A DNA stretch of 19,474 nt from positions 1 through 19,474 of the forward strand of contig DAEF01000052.1 of NCBI GenBank assembly GCA_002495225.1, read 5' to 3'. This DNA comes from Methanoregulaceae archaeon UBA288 (GTDB taxonomy: Archaea > Halobacteriota > Methanomicrobia > Methanomicrobiales > Methanospirillaceae). Position 1 is the first letter of the stretch; each line of letters starts with the position of its first letter. The notes below the pieces were generated by a model that was not told the DNA's origin, searched no databases, and worked only from the letters and a program-made list of their open reading frames with translations. The position numbers and the translations under genes are program-made. This document shows positions 1 through 9,200 of this stretch, piece after piece.

Positions 1-2
1 GC

Positions 3-323
3 GGCTGCGCCACCGGCACCTGCTCTCCGGGCGCCACCGAGCGACGCGACTGCACCTGCGGCACGACGACCGAGTCCCGTACCTGTACGTCGTCCTGCAC
101 CTGGGGCTCCTGGAGCGGCTGTCCGGTGCCGAGCCACCTCACCACCGGCACCAACAACGACCCGTGCTACGAGGCGGCCGAGACCTGGCGCTGCGTCTGG
201 GACTCGCGCGTCTGCGGCGGCTACGTCTCCCAGGTCTGCCGCGGCGGCGTGTGGGTCAGCTTCCACTGCAGCCCGGCCAACTGCGAGAACTGCTGCCCGA
301 GCTACACGTCGGCCTGCTACTGA
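3..323 (+). CDS. Cysteine-rich protein, C-terminal part (5' end outside window)
   Basis: The reading frame is open from the left edge to a TGA at 321-323 and encodes the last 106 residues of a longer protein. About 16 of these residues are cysteine, and tryptophan, Ser, Thr and Gly are abundant. The segment CTWGSWSGC resembles the W-x-x-W core of thrombospondin type 1-like modules. The tail has closely spaced Cys pairs (ENCC) and ends SACY. Such density suggests a secreted, disulfide- or metal-stabilised module. Codons are strongly G/C-ending, like the neighbouring genes, which supports real coding. No ATG lies in the visible part; the GTG at 126 is probably internal because the Cys-rich pattern continues upstream of it. 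It converges with the - strand gene at 345. Family not recognised beyond the TSP1-like resemblance. Confidence 0.8.
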   Translation, partial: GCATGTCSPGATERRDCTCGTTTESRTCTSSCTWGSWSGCPVPSHLTTGTNNDPCYEAAETWRCVWDSRVCGGYVSQVCRGGVWVSFHCSPANCENCCPSYTSACY

Positions 324-344
324 GCGGCGGGAAAAGTCCGGACG

Positions 345-536
345 TCAGCTGAAGTCGAGGGTGACGATCGCCTCGTCGCGCTCGCCGTCGCGGTCGGGGT
401 CCTCGGGCGGCGGCTTGCTCGGACGCTGCGGCGGAGGCGGGACCTCGAGCGGCAGCTCGACGCACGGGCGTTCGTCCCGGCGCGCCCGCTCGCGCTCGCG
501 CTTGAGGATCTCCTCGATGATGAACCCGGGCAGCAT
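345..536 (-). CDS. Small hypothetical protein, proline-rich with acidic C-terminus (63 aa)
   Basis: A 63-residue protein begins MLPGFIIEEILKRERERARR, continues through a proline-rich middle (PLEVPPPPQRPSKPPPEDP) and ends in an acidic stretch and IVTLDFS. A hydrophobic start with an Arg/Glu-rich helix followed by a Pro-rich linker is, from memory, a recurrent type of short conserved hypothetical protein in archaea and bacteria; no function is known to me. The ATG at 536 is preceded by GGGGGAG about 15 nt upstream, rather far for an SD. The same segment is open in other frames, so the call rests on the sequence type. It lies downstream of the aminotransferase on the same strand, about 100 bp away. 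Confidence 0.6.
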   Translation of the reverse strand: MLPGFIIEEILKRERERARRDERPCVELPLEVPPPPQRPSKPPPEDPDRDGERDEAIVTLDFS

Positions 537-573
537 CGTCGGCCTGTCGTTCTCCCCCGGTTGATCCCGGGCC

Positions 574-586
574 CATCATAACCCGG
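574..586 (-). promoter_or_regulatory. Possible promoter for the 63-aa protein
   Basis: Read on the - strand, the sequence GGGTTATGATGG is the only A/T-rich stretch in this intergenic region and lies about 40-50 nt before the ATG at 536. A TATA box here would place the start site near 555. Weak match to the archaeal consensus. Confidence 0.25.
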
Positions 587-635
587 TATTCTCGGCACGC
601 AAGGAATCCGCCGGGCGCCGCCCGTGTCGCCGGAG

Positions 636-1892
636 CTACCAGCCGAGGTGCTCGCCGCGCTTGAAGTACTCGGCGAAGCCGGCGCGGTCGGCGCCCGCGG
701 CCGTCATCCGCCGCACGCCTTCCTTGAGCGACTCGAGGTCGGTGGCCGTGGAGAGCCGCAGGTAGTGCCGGCCCTCGGTGCCGAGCTTGCCGAACGAATT
801 GCGATCCATCGTGGCGACGGAGTGCTTGTACAACGCGAACAGCTGGAACATCGTGGACGGACTGGTCTTCTCCTGCTTGTCCTTCGGCAGCGAGGCGTAG
901 GCCTCGAGCACGCCGAGCTTCTCGATCATCCCGCCGATGTTCGGGAAGACGTAGAACGCGCCCTTGGGCTGCGCACAGGTCACGCCCGGGATCGCGTTCA
1001 GCGCCTGAACCACGTACTCCGCCCGCTGCTCGAACTGCCGCACCATGTCGGCGACGATCGGCGTCAGGGCCGGGTTCTCGATCGCCTCCTGGCCGGCGAG
1101 CTGGATGAATGGCGGCGTGCAGGAGATGATGTTGACGTTGAGCGTCTTGAAGATCTGCGCCTCCTCGGGCGTGGGCAGCACGGCGTAGCCGAGCCGCCAG
1201 CCGGTCATGGCGTAGGTCTTGCTCGTCGCGTTGATGGTGACCACGTTCTCGCCAAAGCGGGCGGCGGAGACGGCCGTCACCCCGTCGTAGACGAAGTGCT
1301 CGTAGACCTCGTCCGAGATGACGGTCGTCCCCGCGTCGGCCGCGTACTCGACGAGCGCCTTCACGGACCCGGCGGGCTCGACCGACCCGGTCGGGTTCGA
1401 TGGCGAGTTGATGACCAGGAGCTTCGCGCCGTCGATCTGCTCCTTCGCGGCCTCGACGTCGATCCGGAGGCGGTCGTCGAGGGCGAGCCCCTCGGGCCGG
1501 CCCCCCGCGAGCGACGCGAGCGAGGCGTACGAGACGAAGGCCGGGTCCGCGTGGAGGACGCGGTCGCCGTCGTCGACGATGGCCAGCATGGCGAGCAGGA
1601 GAGCCTCGGAGGCCCCGGCGGTCACCATCACCTGGTCGGGCGTGTAGTCGACCCCGTTCTCGCGGCGGGTCTTCTCGACGATCGCCTCGCGGAGCTCGGG
1701 GATCCCGACGTTCGGGGTGTAGCCGGTCTTTCCCTCCGCGAGGGCCCGGCAGGCGGCCTCCTTGATGTGTGCGGGCGTGTCGAAGTCCGGCTGGCCCAGG
1801 GTCAGGTTGATCGACCCCGGCCCGGCCCCCTCGAACCACTTCCGGACCCCCGAGGGGGCGAGCCCGGTCACCCGGCGTGCATAGCGTGTCAT
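636..1892 (-). CDS. PLP-dependent class I/II aminotransferase (aspartate aminotransferase-like)
   Basis: A 418-residue cytosolic fold-type I aminotransferase that would transfer an amino group between an amino acid and a 2-oxo acid using pyridoxal phosphate. Visible signatures are LGQPDFDTP (residues 32-40), the GYTPNVGIPELREAI segment (57-71), NSPSNPTG (162-169, cofactor-contacting Asn166), SDEVYEHFVYDG (193-204, with Asp194 and Tyr197), the Schiff-base lysine Lys225 in SKTYAMTGWRLGY with Arg233, and GAFYVFPNI toward the C-terminus. The substrate-carboxylate arginine is probably in RHYLRLS near residue 378. Length is normal for the family. A stretch between GAFYVFP and RHYLRLS (about residues 330-375) is longer than in textbook enzymes. 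The ATG at 1892 lies 1 nt after the upstream stop codon, so translation is probably coupled. Substrate (Asp, aromatic, Ala) cannot be decided from sequence alone. Confidence 0.93.
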   Translation of the reverse strand: MTRYARRVTGLAPSGVRKWFEGAGPGSINLTLGQPDFDTPAHIKEAACRALAEGKTGYTPNVGIPELREAIVEKTRRENGVDYTPDQVMVTAGASEALLLAMLAIVDDGDRVLHADPAFVSYASLASLAGGRPEGLALDDRLRIDVEAAKEQIDGAKLLVINSPSNPTGSVEPAGSVKALVEYAADAGTTVISDEVYEHFVYDGVTAVSAARFGENVVTINATSKTYAMTGWRLGYAVLPTPEEAQIFKTLNVNIISCTPPFIQLAGQEAIENPALTPIVADMVRQFEQRAEYVVQALNAIPGVTCAQPKGAFYVFPNIGGMIEKLGVLEAYASLPKDKQEKTSPSTMFQLFALYKHSVATMDRNSFGKLGTEGRHYLRLSTATDLESLKEGVRRMTAAGADRAGFAEYFKRGEHLGW

Positions 1893-1893
1893 C

Positions 1894-2523
1894 TCACTCG
1901 ATGTTGGTGTGGCGCGTCTTCATCTCTCCCTCGTCGACGTGCCCGAGCTCCATCAGGCGCGAGATGACCGCGTCGGCGAAGACCATGGCGGTCGTCTCGA
2001 AGAGGGTGCCGAGCGGGGCGAACGACTTGTGCTCGCCGGTCATCTGCCGCCGATCGAACTCGGACGAGTCGTCGGTGACGGGGTCCCGGTTCGACTCGAT
2101 CTCGACCACGACGTCGGCCATCGCGCCGACCCCGCTTTTCGGGTTGGCCGTGACCACGCAGAGGGTGCCGCCCATCTCCTTCGCGGTGGACGCGATGTCC
2201 ACGACCGTCCGCGTCCGGCCCGAGCCGGAGAAGATGACCATCACGTCCTCTCTGCCGAACGAGGGGGTGATCGTCTCGCCGACCACGTACGACTGCAGCC
2301 CCAGGTGCATCAGGCGCATGGCGAAGGCCTTCGCGACCAGGCCCGAGCGGCCGGCGCCCATCACGAAGACCCGCCGGGCCCCCTGGATCGCCCCGAGCAG
2401 GCGGTCGACCTCGGCGTCCTCGATCCGTTCCGCGATCTGCGCGATGCGGCTCCCCATCAGGCCCATCCAGGCCTGGACTCTCCCCGTTCCCATGCTGTTC
2501 AGGCGTGGTCGTCCAGGTATCAT
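1894..2523 (-). CDS. hxlB: 6-phospho-3-hexuloisomerase (SIS-domain sugar isomerase)
   Basis: Predicted to interconvert D-arabino-hex-3-ulose 6-phosphate and fructose 6-phosphate. With hexulose-phosphate synthase this forms the ribulose monophosphate route, which many archaea use in reverse to make pentose phosphates. The SIS domain starts with VFVMGAGRSGLVAKAFAMRL (about residues 52-71), followed by LGLQSYVVGETITP, VMVIFSGSGRT (the second SIS glycine/serine loop) and the C-terminal FAPLGTLFETTAMVFAD, all characteristic of this isomerase. The ATG chosen at 2523 overlaps the TGA of the PAP2 gene as ATGA, giving 209 residues. The ATG at 2493 would give 199 residues, closer to the usual size; neither has a strong SD, so the exact start is open. 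Middle gene of the PAP2-isomerase-aminotransferase operon. Confidence 0.9.
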   Translation of the reverse strand: MIPGRPRLNSMGTGRVQAWMGLMGSRIAQIAERIEDAEVDRLLGAIQGARRVFVMGAGRSGLVAKAFAMRLMHLGLQSYVVGETITPSFGREDVMVIFSGSGRTRTVVDIASTAKEMGGTLCVVTANPKSGVGAMADVVVEIESNRDPVTDDSSEFDRRQMTGEHKSFAPLGTLFETTAMVFADAVISRLMELGHVDEGEMKTRHTNIE

Positions 2524-3473
2524 GAGTGTTCCGGGCCGGCCCCGTTGTAGAGGCCGAGGCGGCAGAAGAGGGCGGGCGCGCCGGCCATGACCCAGGCCCC
2601 GACGGCGGCGGCGGCGAGGTAGACGGCGAGGCCGGCCGCGACGCTCCCCCCGGGCAGGGCCGCGCCGACGCCGAACCAGATTGCGGCCATGACGGCGAGG
2701 CCGAGCAGGGTCCCGGCGAGCCCGGCGGCGCGCGAGCGGAAGGCCCGGCAGCCCCGGTCGAGCTCGTGGCCGATGACCAGGCCGAGGGCGAAGCCGGCGG
2801 CGACCAGGGTGTACTCGATCGAGACCGGGTCGAGGCCGGTCACGAGGCCGGTCCAGGACGGGTCGGGAGTCCACGGGCCGAGGACCGCGGCGACGGCGGC
2901 GGCAGCGCCGACGGCGGCGAGGGAGAGCGCGGCGCCGGCGAGGACCCGGCCCCGCGACGTCATGCGGCCCGCGGCGCGGAACGCGGCCGGCCCGGCGAGG
3001 ACGAAGGCGGCGAGGAGCGCGGCGCCGATCAGCCAGCCGCCCAGGACGTCGACTGGGTAGTGGACGCCGAGGGCGACCCGCGAGATCCCGATGGCCACGA
3101 CGAGCGCGCCGGCGGCGGCAGCGGCCCACGGGCGGCGGAACCGGAGGGCGACGAGGCCCCAGATCGAGAGGGCGAGCTGGGCGTGGGCCGAGGGGAAGCC
3201 GAACGAATCCTGGAGCTCGAGCGGCACCACGTCGGCCGAGACCCAGTACGGCCGCGGGGCGTGGACCAGGAGCTTGGCGATGTCGTTCACGATCGCGCTC
3301 GCCGCGAAGAGGACGGCGAGGGCGAGCGCGAACGGGCGCTCGCGCCACCAGGCGAGGACCGCCACCAGGCCCAGGTAGACGGCGGGCGAGCCGAGGGCCG
3401 AGAGGAGGGCCATGGGCAGGGCGAGGGCCGGGACCGACTGGAGCCAGACGACGGGCTCGAACTCCCAGATCAT
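2520..3473 (-). CDS. PAP2-family membrane phosphatase
   Basis: A 317-residue polytopic membrane protein with all three phosphatidate phosphatase type 2 motifs: K67-x6-R74-P75 (KLLVHAPRP), PSAH at 94-97 (usual PSGH, with the catalytic His97), and S131-R132-x5-H138-x3-D142 (SRVALGVHYPVD). These would dephosphorylate a lipid-linked phosphate or pyrophosphate through a phospho-histidine; in archaea the substrate is often a polyprenyl or glycerolipid phosphate, but it is not defined here. Beyond the core (about residue 165) there are further Ala/Leu-rich membrane segments. I chose the ATG at 3473 because the open frame upstream begins only with TTG and is short and polar. First gene of a tight three-gene operon; no clear SD. 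Confidence 0.88.
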   Translation of the reverse strand: MIWEFEPVVWLQSVPALALPMALLSALGSPAVYLGLVAVLAWWRERPFALALAVLFAASAIVNDIAKLLVHAPRPYWVSADVVPLELQDSFGFPSAHAQLALSIWGLVALRFRRPWAAAAAGALVVAIGISRVALGVHYPVDVLGGWLIGAALLAAFVLAGPAAFRAAGRMTSRGRVLAGAALSLAAVGAAAAVAAVLGPWTPDPSWTGLVTGLDPVSIEYTLVAAGFALGLVIGHELDRGCRAFRSRAAGLAGTLLGLAVMAAIWFGVGAALPGGSVAAGLAVYLAAAAVGAWVMAGAPALFCRLGLYNGAGPEHS

Positions 3474-3497
3474 CGCGACAAGGTGGACCGGCTGCGT

Positions 3498-3530
3498 GGA
3501 AAAAGGGGATCGTCCCCCGTGCAAAAAACG
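3498..3530 (-). terminator. Terminator after the DUF3821 surface protein gene
   Basis: Reading leftward from the stop at 3536, the - strand has a T6 run (3528-3523), a small hairpin with GGGGA/TCCCC arms (3518-3505), then a T5 run (3504-3500). This suits archaeal termination on T-rich tracts and separates the surface protein transcript from the PAP2 operon. Confidence 0.55.
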
Positions 3531-3535
3531 GAGGG

Positions 3536-6124
3536 TTACTCTCGCCGCCGGGCGGCGAGGAGGGCGACGCCGGCGAGGCCCGCGAGGGCGACGAGCGCGC
3601 CGAAGCCCGGGGCGGCGGTCGGCGTCGCGGTCGCGTTGCCCGTCGGGGTCGTCGGCGGCGTGACGTTCCCGGTCACGTTGCCCGCGGGGGTCGCGGTCGG
3701 CGTGACGTTCCCGCCGGCGGCGGCCGTGACGCGGAAGGTCGCGGTCTGCGACGCCCGCGCGTCGGGCGACTCGACGGTCACCTGGTAGGTGTCCTCGGCG
3801 AGGCCGGCCGTGCCGGCCGTGAAGTTGAAGGTGTTCTGCCCGCCCGCGCCGGCCTGGACAACGGCCTGGCCGGAGAGGCCCGAGGTCCCGGAGGCCTTCG
3901 ACTTGTCGGTCGGCTCGAACGCGGTCGAGATGACCGTGACCAGGAGGGTGTTGCCGGGCGCGAGGTTGGTCGTGCCCTCGATGCGGAGCTCGTCGCCCGG
4001 CCGGACGTCGGCGACCGAGAGGGCGATCCGGGCGTCCTCCACGGCGAAGGTCAGGCTGGTGTAGGTGTCGTCGATGTAGGCGCCGTTGAGCAGGTTCACG
4101 AGCGCCGTCGCCGCGGCCGAGCCCTGGAGCCGGCCGGGGCCGGCGGCGACGAAGAAGTTGCCGGAGGTGTCGTAGACGCGGGTGACGCCGGTCTCGACCA
4201 CCTCGTCGACGTCGAAGACGCCGTTGGTCATGGGGTGCTGGACGATGGCGTAGTACTGGCCGGAAGCGAGCGCCTGCGTGGTGCCGCGGCCGAGCTCGTA
4301 CGCGAAGGTCGCGTCGTCGTCGACGGCCTGGCTGGCCCGGCTGTAGTAGTTGGTTCCGAAGACCCAGACGGCGACGCCCTGCGCCGGGTCACCGGCGGCC
4401 GTGCCGGTGACGGAGAGGGTGTCGCCCTTCGCCACGGTCGCGGTGGAGACGTTCGCGGTCACGAACGGCCGGCGGGTGACGACCGAGGTGGTGGCGTACT
4501 GGGTGCCGCCCAGGCTGTCGCGGTTGACCGGGCTCGAGACGGCGTAGACGGTGTACGAGCCGGCGTCGATGTTCAGGTTCGCGGTGGCCCAGCGGTACTC
4601 CCAGGTGTCGTCGTCGGCGACGGTTGCGCTGGTGAAGGTGCCGGCGTCACCCGAGACGACGCCCGTCATGTCGGTGAGGCGGGCGCCGCCCGAGGGGAGG
4701 TTCGGGCCAGTGACATAGAGGTAGGTGGTCGCCGAGTCGGTGTTGGTGCCGCTCAAGACGACCTCCTCGCCCAGGTAGAAGGACTGGTCCGCGGGCGCGG
4801 CGAGGGTGAGCCGGCCCTCGGCTACCTCGACGCCGACGGTGTCGTACCGCGAGGTGGCGGCGGCGTCGAGCCGCTGGACGCGGACGGTGTAGGACTGGTC
4901 GCGGGTCTGCTGGCTGGTCATGAACCCGACGGTCCGGCGGCCGCTGTCGTCGGTGACGACGCGGGCGTAGTACGGGCTCGCCGTGGCGCCGGCGGGGACG
5001 GCCGGGACGTCGCTCGCGACGGTGCGGGCGCCGGAGAAGACGAGCGCGCCGACGGCGGCGTCACCGGGGGTGACGCCGGCCTGGCCAACCTTGATCCGCG
5101 GGGCCTCGTCGGGGCTCGAGATGGACGAGGTGCCGGAGAGCCAGAGGGCGTAGGCGGTGGCGGCCTCGCCGGTGACGACGACGGCGAAGTCGTTGTTGCG
5201 GACGACGGTGTCGTTGGTGCTGGCCGTGATCGAGAGCTGGTCACGGCCCAGGCTGACGGTGTGCCGGGCGGTGATGGTTTTCCCGGTGTAGTCGGCGCCG
5301 GACGGGTCTTTGTAGTTGTCTTTCATGCCGTTCAGGTTGGACTCGGCCCAGACGCGGTAGTCGCCGGCCCCGTAGGTGGGGTTTGCGGTGTCCCAGACGG
5401 TGCCGTTCGTGCCCCTGCCGGGGACGAGGAACGACGAGGAGGTGACGGGGACGTTGGCGATGGCGTTCTGGGTGCCCAGGTCGTCGATGAGGGCGGCGTA
5501 GACGGCGCCGTCGGGGCCCTGGACCTTGACGGTGACGGGGGCGCCGGCGCCGCGCTGGGTGTAGACGGCGTCCAGGTTGGAGTCGACGCGGAAGCCGAGG
5601 AGCCGGCCGCGGGTGACGGTCCGGCCGGAGACGTCCTGGCTGTTCTCGACGGCCCAGGTGCGGACGGCAAGGGACGGGTCCCGGACGTTGATGGCGACGG
5701 CCCGGTCGCGGTCGAGGTCGTACCAGACGCCGGTCCGGGTGCCGGGCTGGACGTAGAAGTCGGCCGGGTTCGAGACGATCAGGGTGTCGTCGGGCGACGA
5801 GGTGCCGATGTCGGCGCCGGCCTGGAACCAGCCGAGGGTGGTGCCGGCGGCGACGCCGGTGGCGGTGATGTCCAGGCCTCTCTCGCCGAGGAAGACGGTG
5901 GCGCCGGGGGTGCGGACCACGTTGAGGGCGCCGCCGGTGGCGATCGGGACGACGGTGGCGGTCGGGGAGACGGCCGGGGTGGACGTCAGGTTGACGGTCG
6001 GCACGGTGGTCGCGGCCGTGATGGGGCCGGTCGCGAACACGGCTGAGGCACCGGCCGCGAGCAGCGCGAGCGCGATGATCGCGGCGCCGAGCAGTCGGAC
6101 GATGGTTCGTTGGGATGGTGTCAT
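3536..6124 (-). CDS. DUF3821-type surface (S-layer-like) protein with C-terminal PGF sorting signal
   Basis: An 862-residue exported protein. The N-terminus (MTPSQRTIVRLLGAAIIALA) is a Sec signal peptide ending near residues 28-33. After a short Thr/Val-rich linker comes the segment from VFLGERGLDITATG to about residue 290, resembling the DUF3821 domain of Methanomicrobiales surface proteins, with GADIGTSSPDDT and WYDLDRDRAVAINVRDPSLA. Several Ig-like beta-rich modules follow (about 290-800), many starting with a phrase like FYLGEEVVLSGTN or VAKGDTLSVTGTA. The end has a Thr/Pro/Asn linker with repeated NVT/NAT sequons, then PGF at 839-841, a hydrophobic helix and RRRE, which is the tripartite PGF-CTERM pattern processed by archaeosortase A and lipid-anchored. 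The ATG at 6124 is preceded by GGTGA at good spacing. Likely an abundant cell-envelope protein; whether it is the main S-layer protein cannot be told. Confidence 0.88.
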   Translation of the reverse strand: MTPSQRTIVRLLGAAIIALALLAAGASAVFATGPITAATTVPTVNLTSTPAVSPTATVVPIATGGALNVVRTPGATVFLGERGLDITATGVAAGTTLGWFQAGADIGTSSPDDTLIVSNPADFYVQPGTRTGVWYDLDRDRAVAINVRDPSLAVRTWAVENSQDVSGRTVTRGRLLGFRVDSNLDAVYTQRGAGAPVTVKVQGPDGAVYAALIDDLGTQNAIANVPVTSSSFLVPGRGTNGTVWDTANPTYGAGDYRVWAESNLNGMKDNYKDPSGADYTGKTITARHTVSLGRDQLSITASTNDTVVRNNDFAVVVTGEAATAYALWLSGTSSISSPDEAPRIKVGQAGVTPGDAAVGALVFSGARTVASDVPAVPAGATASPYYARVVTDDSGRRTVGFMTSQQTRDQSYTVRVQRLDAAATSRYDTVGVEVAEGRLTLAAPADQSFYLGEEVVLSGTNTDSATTYLYVTGPNLPSGGARLTDMTGVVSGDAGTFTSATVADDDTWEYRWATANLNIDAGSYTVYAVSSPVNRDSLGGTQYATTSVVTRRPFVTANVSTATVAKGDTLSVTGTAAGDPAQGVAVWVFGTNYYSRASQAVDDDATFAYELGRGTTQALASGQYYAIVQHPMTNGVFDVDEVVETGVTRVYDTSGNFFVAAGPGRLQGSAAATALVNLLNGAYIDDTYTSLTFAVEDARIALSVADVRPGDELRIEGTTNLAPGNTLLVTVISTAFEPTDKSKASGTSGLSGQAVVQAGAGGQNTFNFTAGTAGLAEDTYQVTVESPDARASQTATFRVTAAAGGNVTPTATPAGNVTGNVTPPTTPTGNATATPTAAPGFGALVALAGLAGVALLAARRRE

Positions 6125-6297
6125 GGGATACTCACCTGGAGGGGGCCGCCCGTCGGCCGGCGCTCGAGCCGGCGGGGCGGTCCTGCATACGGCTGCTCCC
6201 TTTACGCCGGTCCTGTTAAATCCTTTCCGGTACGGGGGAGGTCTGGTGCGGCCGGGCGGGGCGTCGTCCCGTTTGGAAAAAGAGAGTGCTCTGCTCT
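6125..6297 (-). other. Intergenic region between the two large surface protein genes
   Basis: This holds the leader and promoter of the DUF3821 gene, and just after the stop at 6298 a - strand CTCTCTTTTT run (near 6274-6283) that may terminate the 1491-residue gene. No coding sequence seen. Confidence 0.5.
6211..6230 (-). promoter_or_regulatory. Probable promoter of the DUF3821 surface protein gene
   Basis: On the - strand CCGGAAAGGATTTAACAGGA combines a purine-rich BRE-like stretch with an A/T core, in otherwise GC-rich DNA. Start site expected near 6190, giving a ~65-nt leader that contains the GGTGA SD before the ATG at 6124. Confidence 0.5.
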
Positions 6298-9200
6298 TCA
6301 GAGGTTGTTGAAGAGCCAGACGACGTCGGCGAAGTCGATCCGCCCGTTGTTGTTGTAGTCGAACGCGCCGACGGGCTCGTGGCCTGCGATCCAGGTCATC
6401 TGGTTGAAGAAGAGGACGACGTCGGCGAAGTCCTTCCGGCCGTTGCCGTTCACGTCCTCGAACAGCCCGTCGCCGTCCGTGTCGGTGGGGACGTCAACCC
6501 CGCCGGGGACCAGGATCACCCCGACGACCGGCGTCCGGGTGGTGACGTTGACCCACGTGGAGGGGTTGCCGACGCTGTCGTACGTGCGGGTGCTGAAGGT
6601 GTACAGCCCGCCCGACCTGAGGCCCGAGACGTGATAGTACTGGGTGCCGTTCGGGACGTCGGCCTGCCAGTAGTCGTTCAGGTAGACCTGGACCCTCACG
6701 AAGTCGGCGGCCACCGGGTCAATCCAGGACCAGGCGAGCTCGGTCGGCAGCCGGGTCGTGATCCAGAGGTCCGTGACCGGCGGCGGCGGCGGGCGGTCGA
6801 AGACGGCGAACCCGGCCGGCAGGGTCGCGCTCAGGTTACCGGGGCTGGTCACGACCACGTTCCAGGCGCCGGGATCAAGGGTGGCCGGCAGCGCGAACGA
6901 GCATGCGATCTCGGTCGGGGACCTGAGAACGACACCCGTCGCGGGGATGTCGGCGGAGCCGACGCGGACGAGCGTGACGGTGTTGCCGGCCTCGAACAGG
7001 GTCCCGGAGACGACCACGCCAACGGTCGTGCCCCGGATCCCGGTGTTCGGCTGGATCGCGGTGACGGCGAACGGCGGAATGACCGTGAAGCCGTTCGGGA
7101 GGGTCGCGGAGCGGCCGGCGTTGGTGACGTCCACGTTCCAGAGGCCGGGGGGGGCCGTCGCCGGGAGGTTGAAGGTGCAGGTGATCTCGGTGCCGGGGGA
7201 GACGAGGACGGTGGTGGCCGTGATCGAGGAGGCGCCGGCGCGGGAGAGCTTCACGCTGGTCGTGCCGGTCACGAACTCAGTGCCCGTGATGGTGACGGGG
7301 ACGGATGCCCCCTGCGTCCCGATGGCGGGGTCGATGGCGGTGACGGTGATCGGCGGGAGGGTGATGGTGAACCCGTTCGAGAGGGTCCCGCTCCGGCCGT
7401 CGGGGTTGGCGACGACGACGGACCAGGGGCCGTAGGCGGCTTCCGCCGGGAGGTCGAGCGTGCAGGTGATCCGGGCGGCCGAGACCACGACGACGTCGAC
7501 TGCTTCGATCGAGGGCTGGCCGCTCTTCGCGAGGGTGACGGTGGCGCCGTCCATGAACGACGTCCCGCCGACGGCCACCGGCACGGTGGTGTTCCTGAGC
7601 CCGCTGTTCGGCGTGATCGAGGTGACGGTGACGGCCGGGTCGTTCACGGTGAACGCAGCGAGCTTCGAGGCGCTCTGGCCGCCGGGGTTGGTGACGACGA
7701 CGTCCCACGTGCCGAGGGCGGCGTCCGCCGGGATGGCGAGGCTGCCGGTGATCTGGGTCGAGGAGGCGACGTTGAGGGAGCCGACCCAGATCTCGGGCTC
7801 GCCGGCCCGGAAGAGGTTGACGGTGGCACCAGGCGCGAACCCGGTGCCGGCGACGGTGACGCTGAGCGAGGTCCCCCGGACGCCGTTATTCGGCGAGATC
7901 GAGGTGACGGCGAGGCCCGGGTTGACGGTGAAGCCGTTCGCGAGCGTCCCCACCTGGCCGCCGGGGTTGGTGACGACCACGTTCCAGGTGCCGGTGGCGG
8001 CAGTTCCGGGGATGGCGAGGGTGCCGGTGAGGCCCGTGGAGGAGGCGACGGCGACGCCGGTGGCGTAGATCGTGGCGGATCCCTTCGCGAGGTGGAGGGT
8101 GGCCCCGTCCGCGAACCCGGAACCGGTGACGGCGACATCGACGGTCTCGCCCCGGGTGGCGTTGTTCGGGACGATCGAGGTGACGGTGAGGGTCGGCGGG
8201 AGGATCGCGAAGCCGTCGGGGAGGCTGGCGGACCGGCCGGAGTTGGTGACGTTGACGTGCCAGGGGCCGAGGGTGGCGGTCTCGGGGAGGACGAAGGTGC
8301 CGGTGATCTGGCCGGTGGAGATGGCGGCAGCGCCGGTGGCGGTGATGGTCGTGGACCCGGGCCGGGTGAGGGAGACCGAGGTCGAGCCGGCGACGAACTC
8401 GGCGCCGGCGATGGTGAAGGGAACGGTGGTCCCGGCGACGCCGCTCACCGGGTCGATCGAGACGAGCGCGATCGGCGGGAGGGTGATCGTGAAGATGTTC
8501 GCCTTCTGGGCCCAGGAGCCGTCGGGATTGGTGACGACCACGTACCAGGTGCCGGTCACCGCGTCGATCGGGAGGACGAGCGAGCCGGCGAGCTCCTCTC
8601 CGGAGACGGTGACGACCTCCCGGGCCCAGATGTTTGGCTGGCCGGACCGCCAGAGACTGAACGTGGCGCCGGGGAGGAAGCCGGTGCCGGCGACGACCAC
8701 CGCGACGGTGGTGCCGCGGACCCCGGTGGCGGGAGCGATCGAGAGGACCGTGACCGCCGGGCCGACCGTGAACCCGTTCACCTTCGTCGCGCTCGAGCCC
8801 GAGGGGTTGGTCACGACCACGTTCCAGGAACCGGTCACCGCCTCGAGCGGGATCGCGAAGGTCCCGTTGAGCTGCCCCGGCGAGACCCAGGTGATGTTGA
8901 CAGCCACGATCTCGGGCTGGTCGGTCCTCGTGAGCTTGACGGTGGCGTTCGGCTCGAACCCGGCACCGGTGAGGGTGAAGGCGACCGTGGAGTTCTGCGC
9001 GCCCCGGCTCGGGGCGATCGATGTCACCTTCGGGTTGACCAGGAAGCCGTTCGCCAGGGTAGCGCTCTCGCCGCCGGGGTTCGTGACGGTGACGTTCCAG
9101 GTGCCCGTCGCCGCGTCGGCCGGGAGCGGGAGCTTGCAGGTGATCTTCGTCGGCGAGGAGACGACGACGTTCGTGGCGAGGAGGTCGGGCGACCCGGTGC

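Noticed and set aside
624..3788. Long + strand frames opposite the aminotransferase, isomerase and PAP2 genes
   Set aside because: No motifs; the opposite strand carries complete family signatures in all three genes.
4235..6046. 603-codon + strand open frame opposite the DUF3821 protein
   Set aside because: Composition-driven shadow (Gly/Val/Asp-rich) without start signals; the - strand gene is clearly real.
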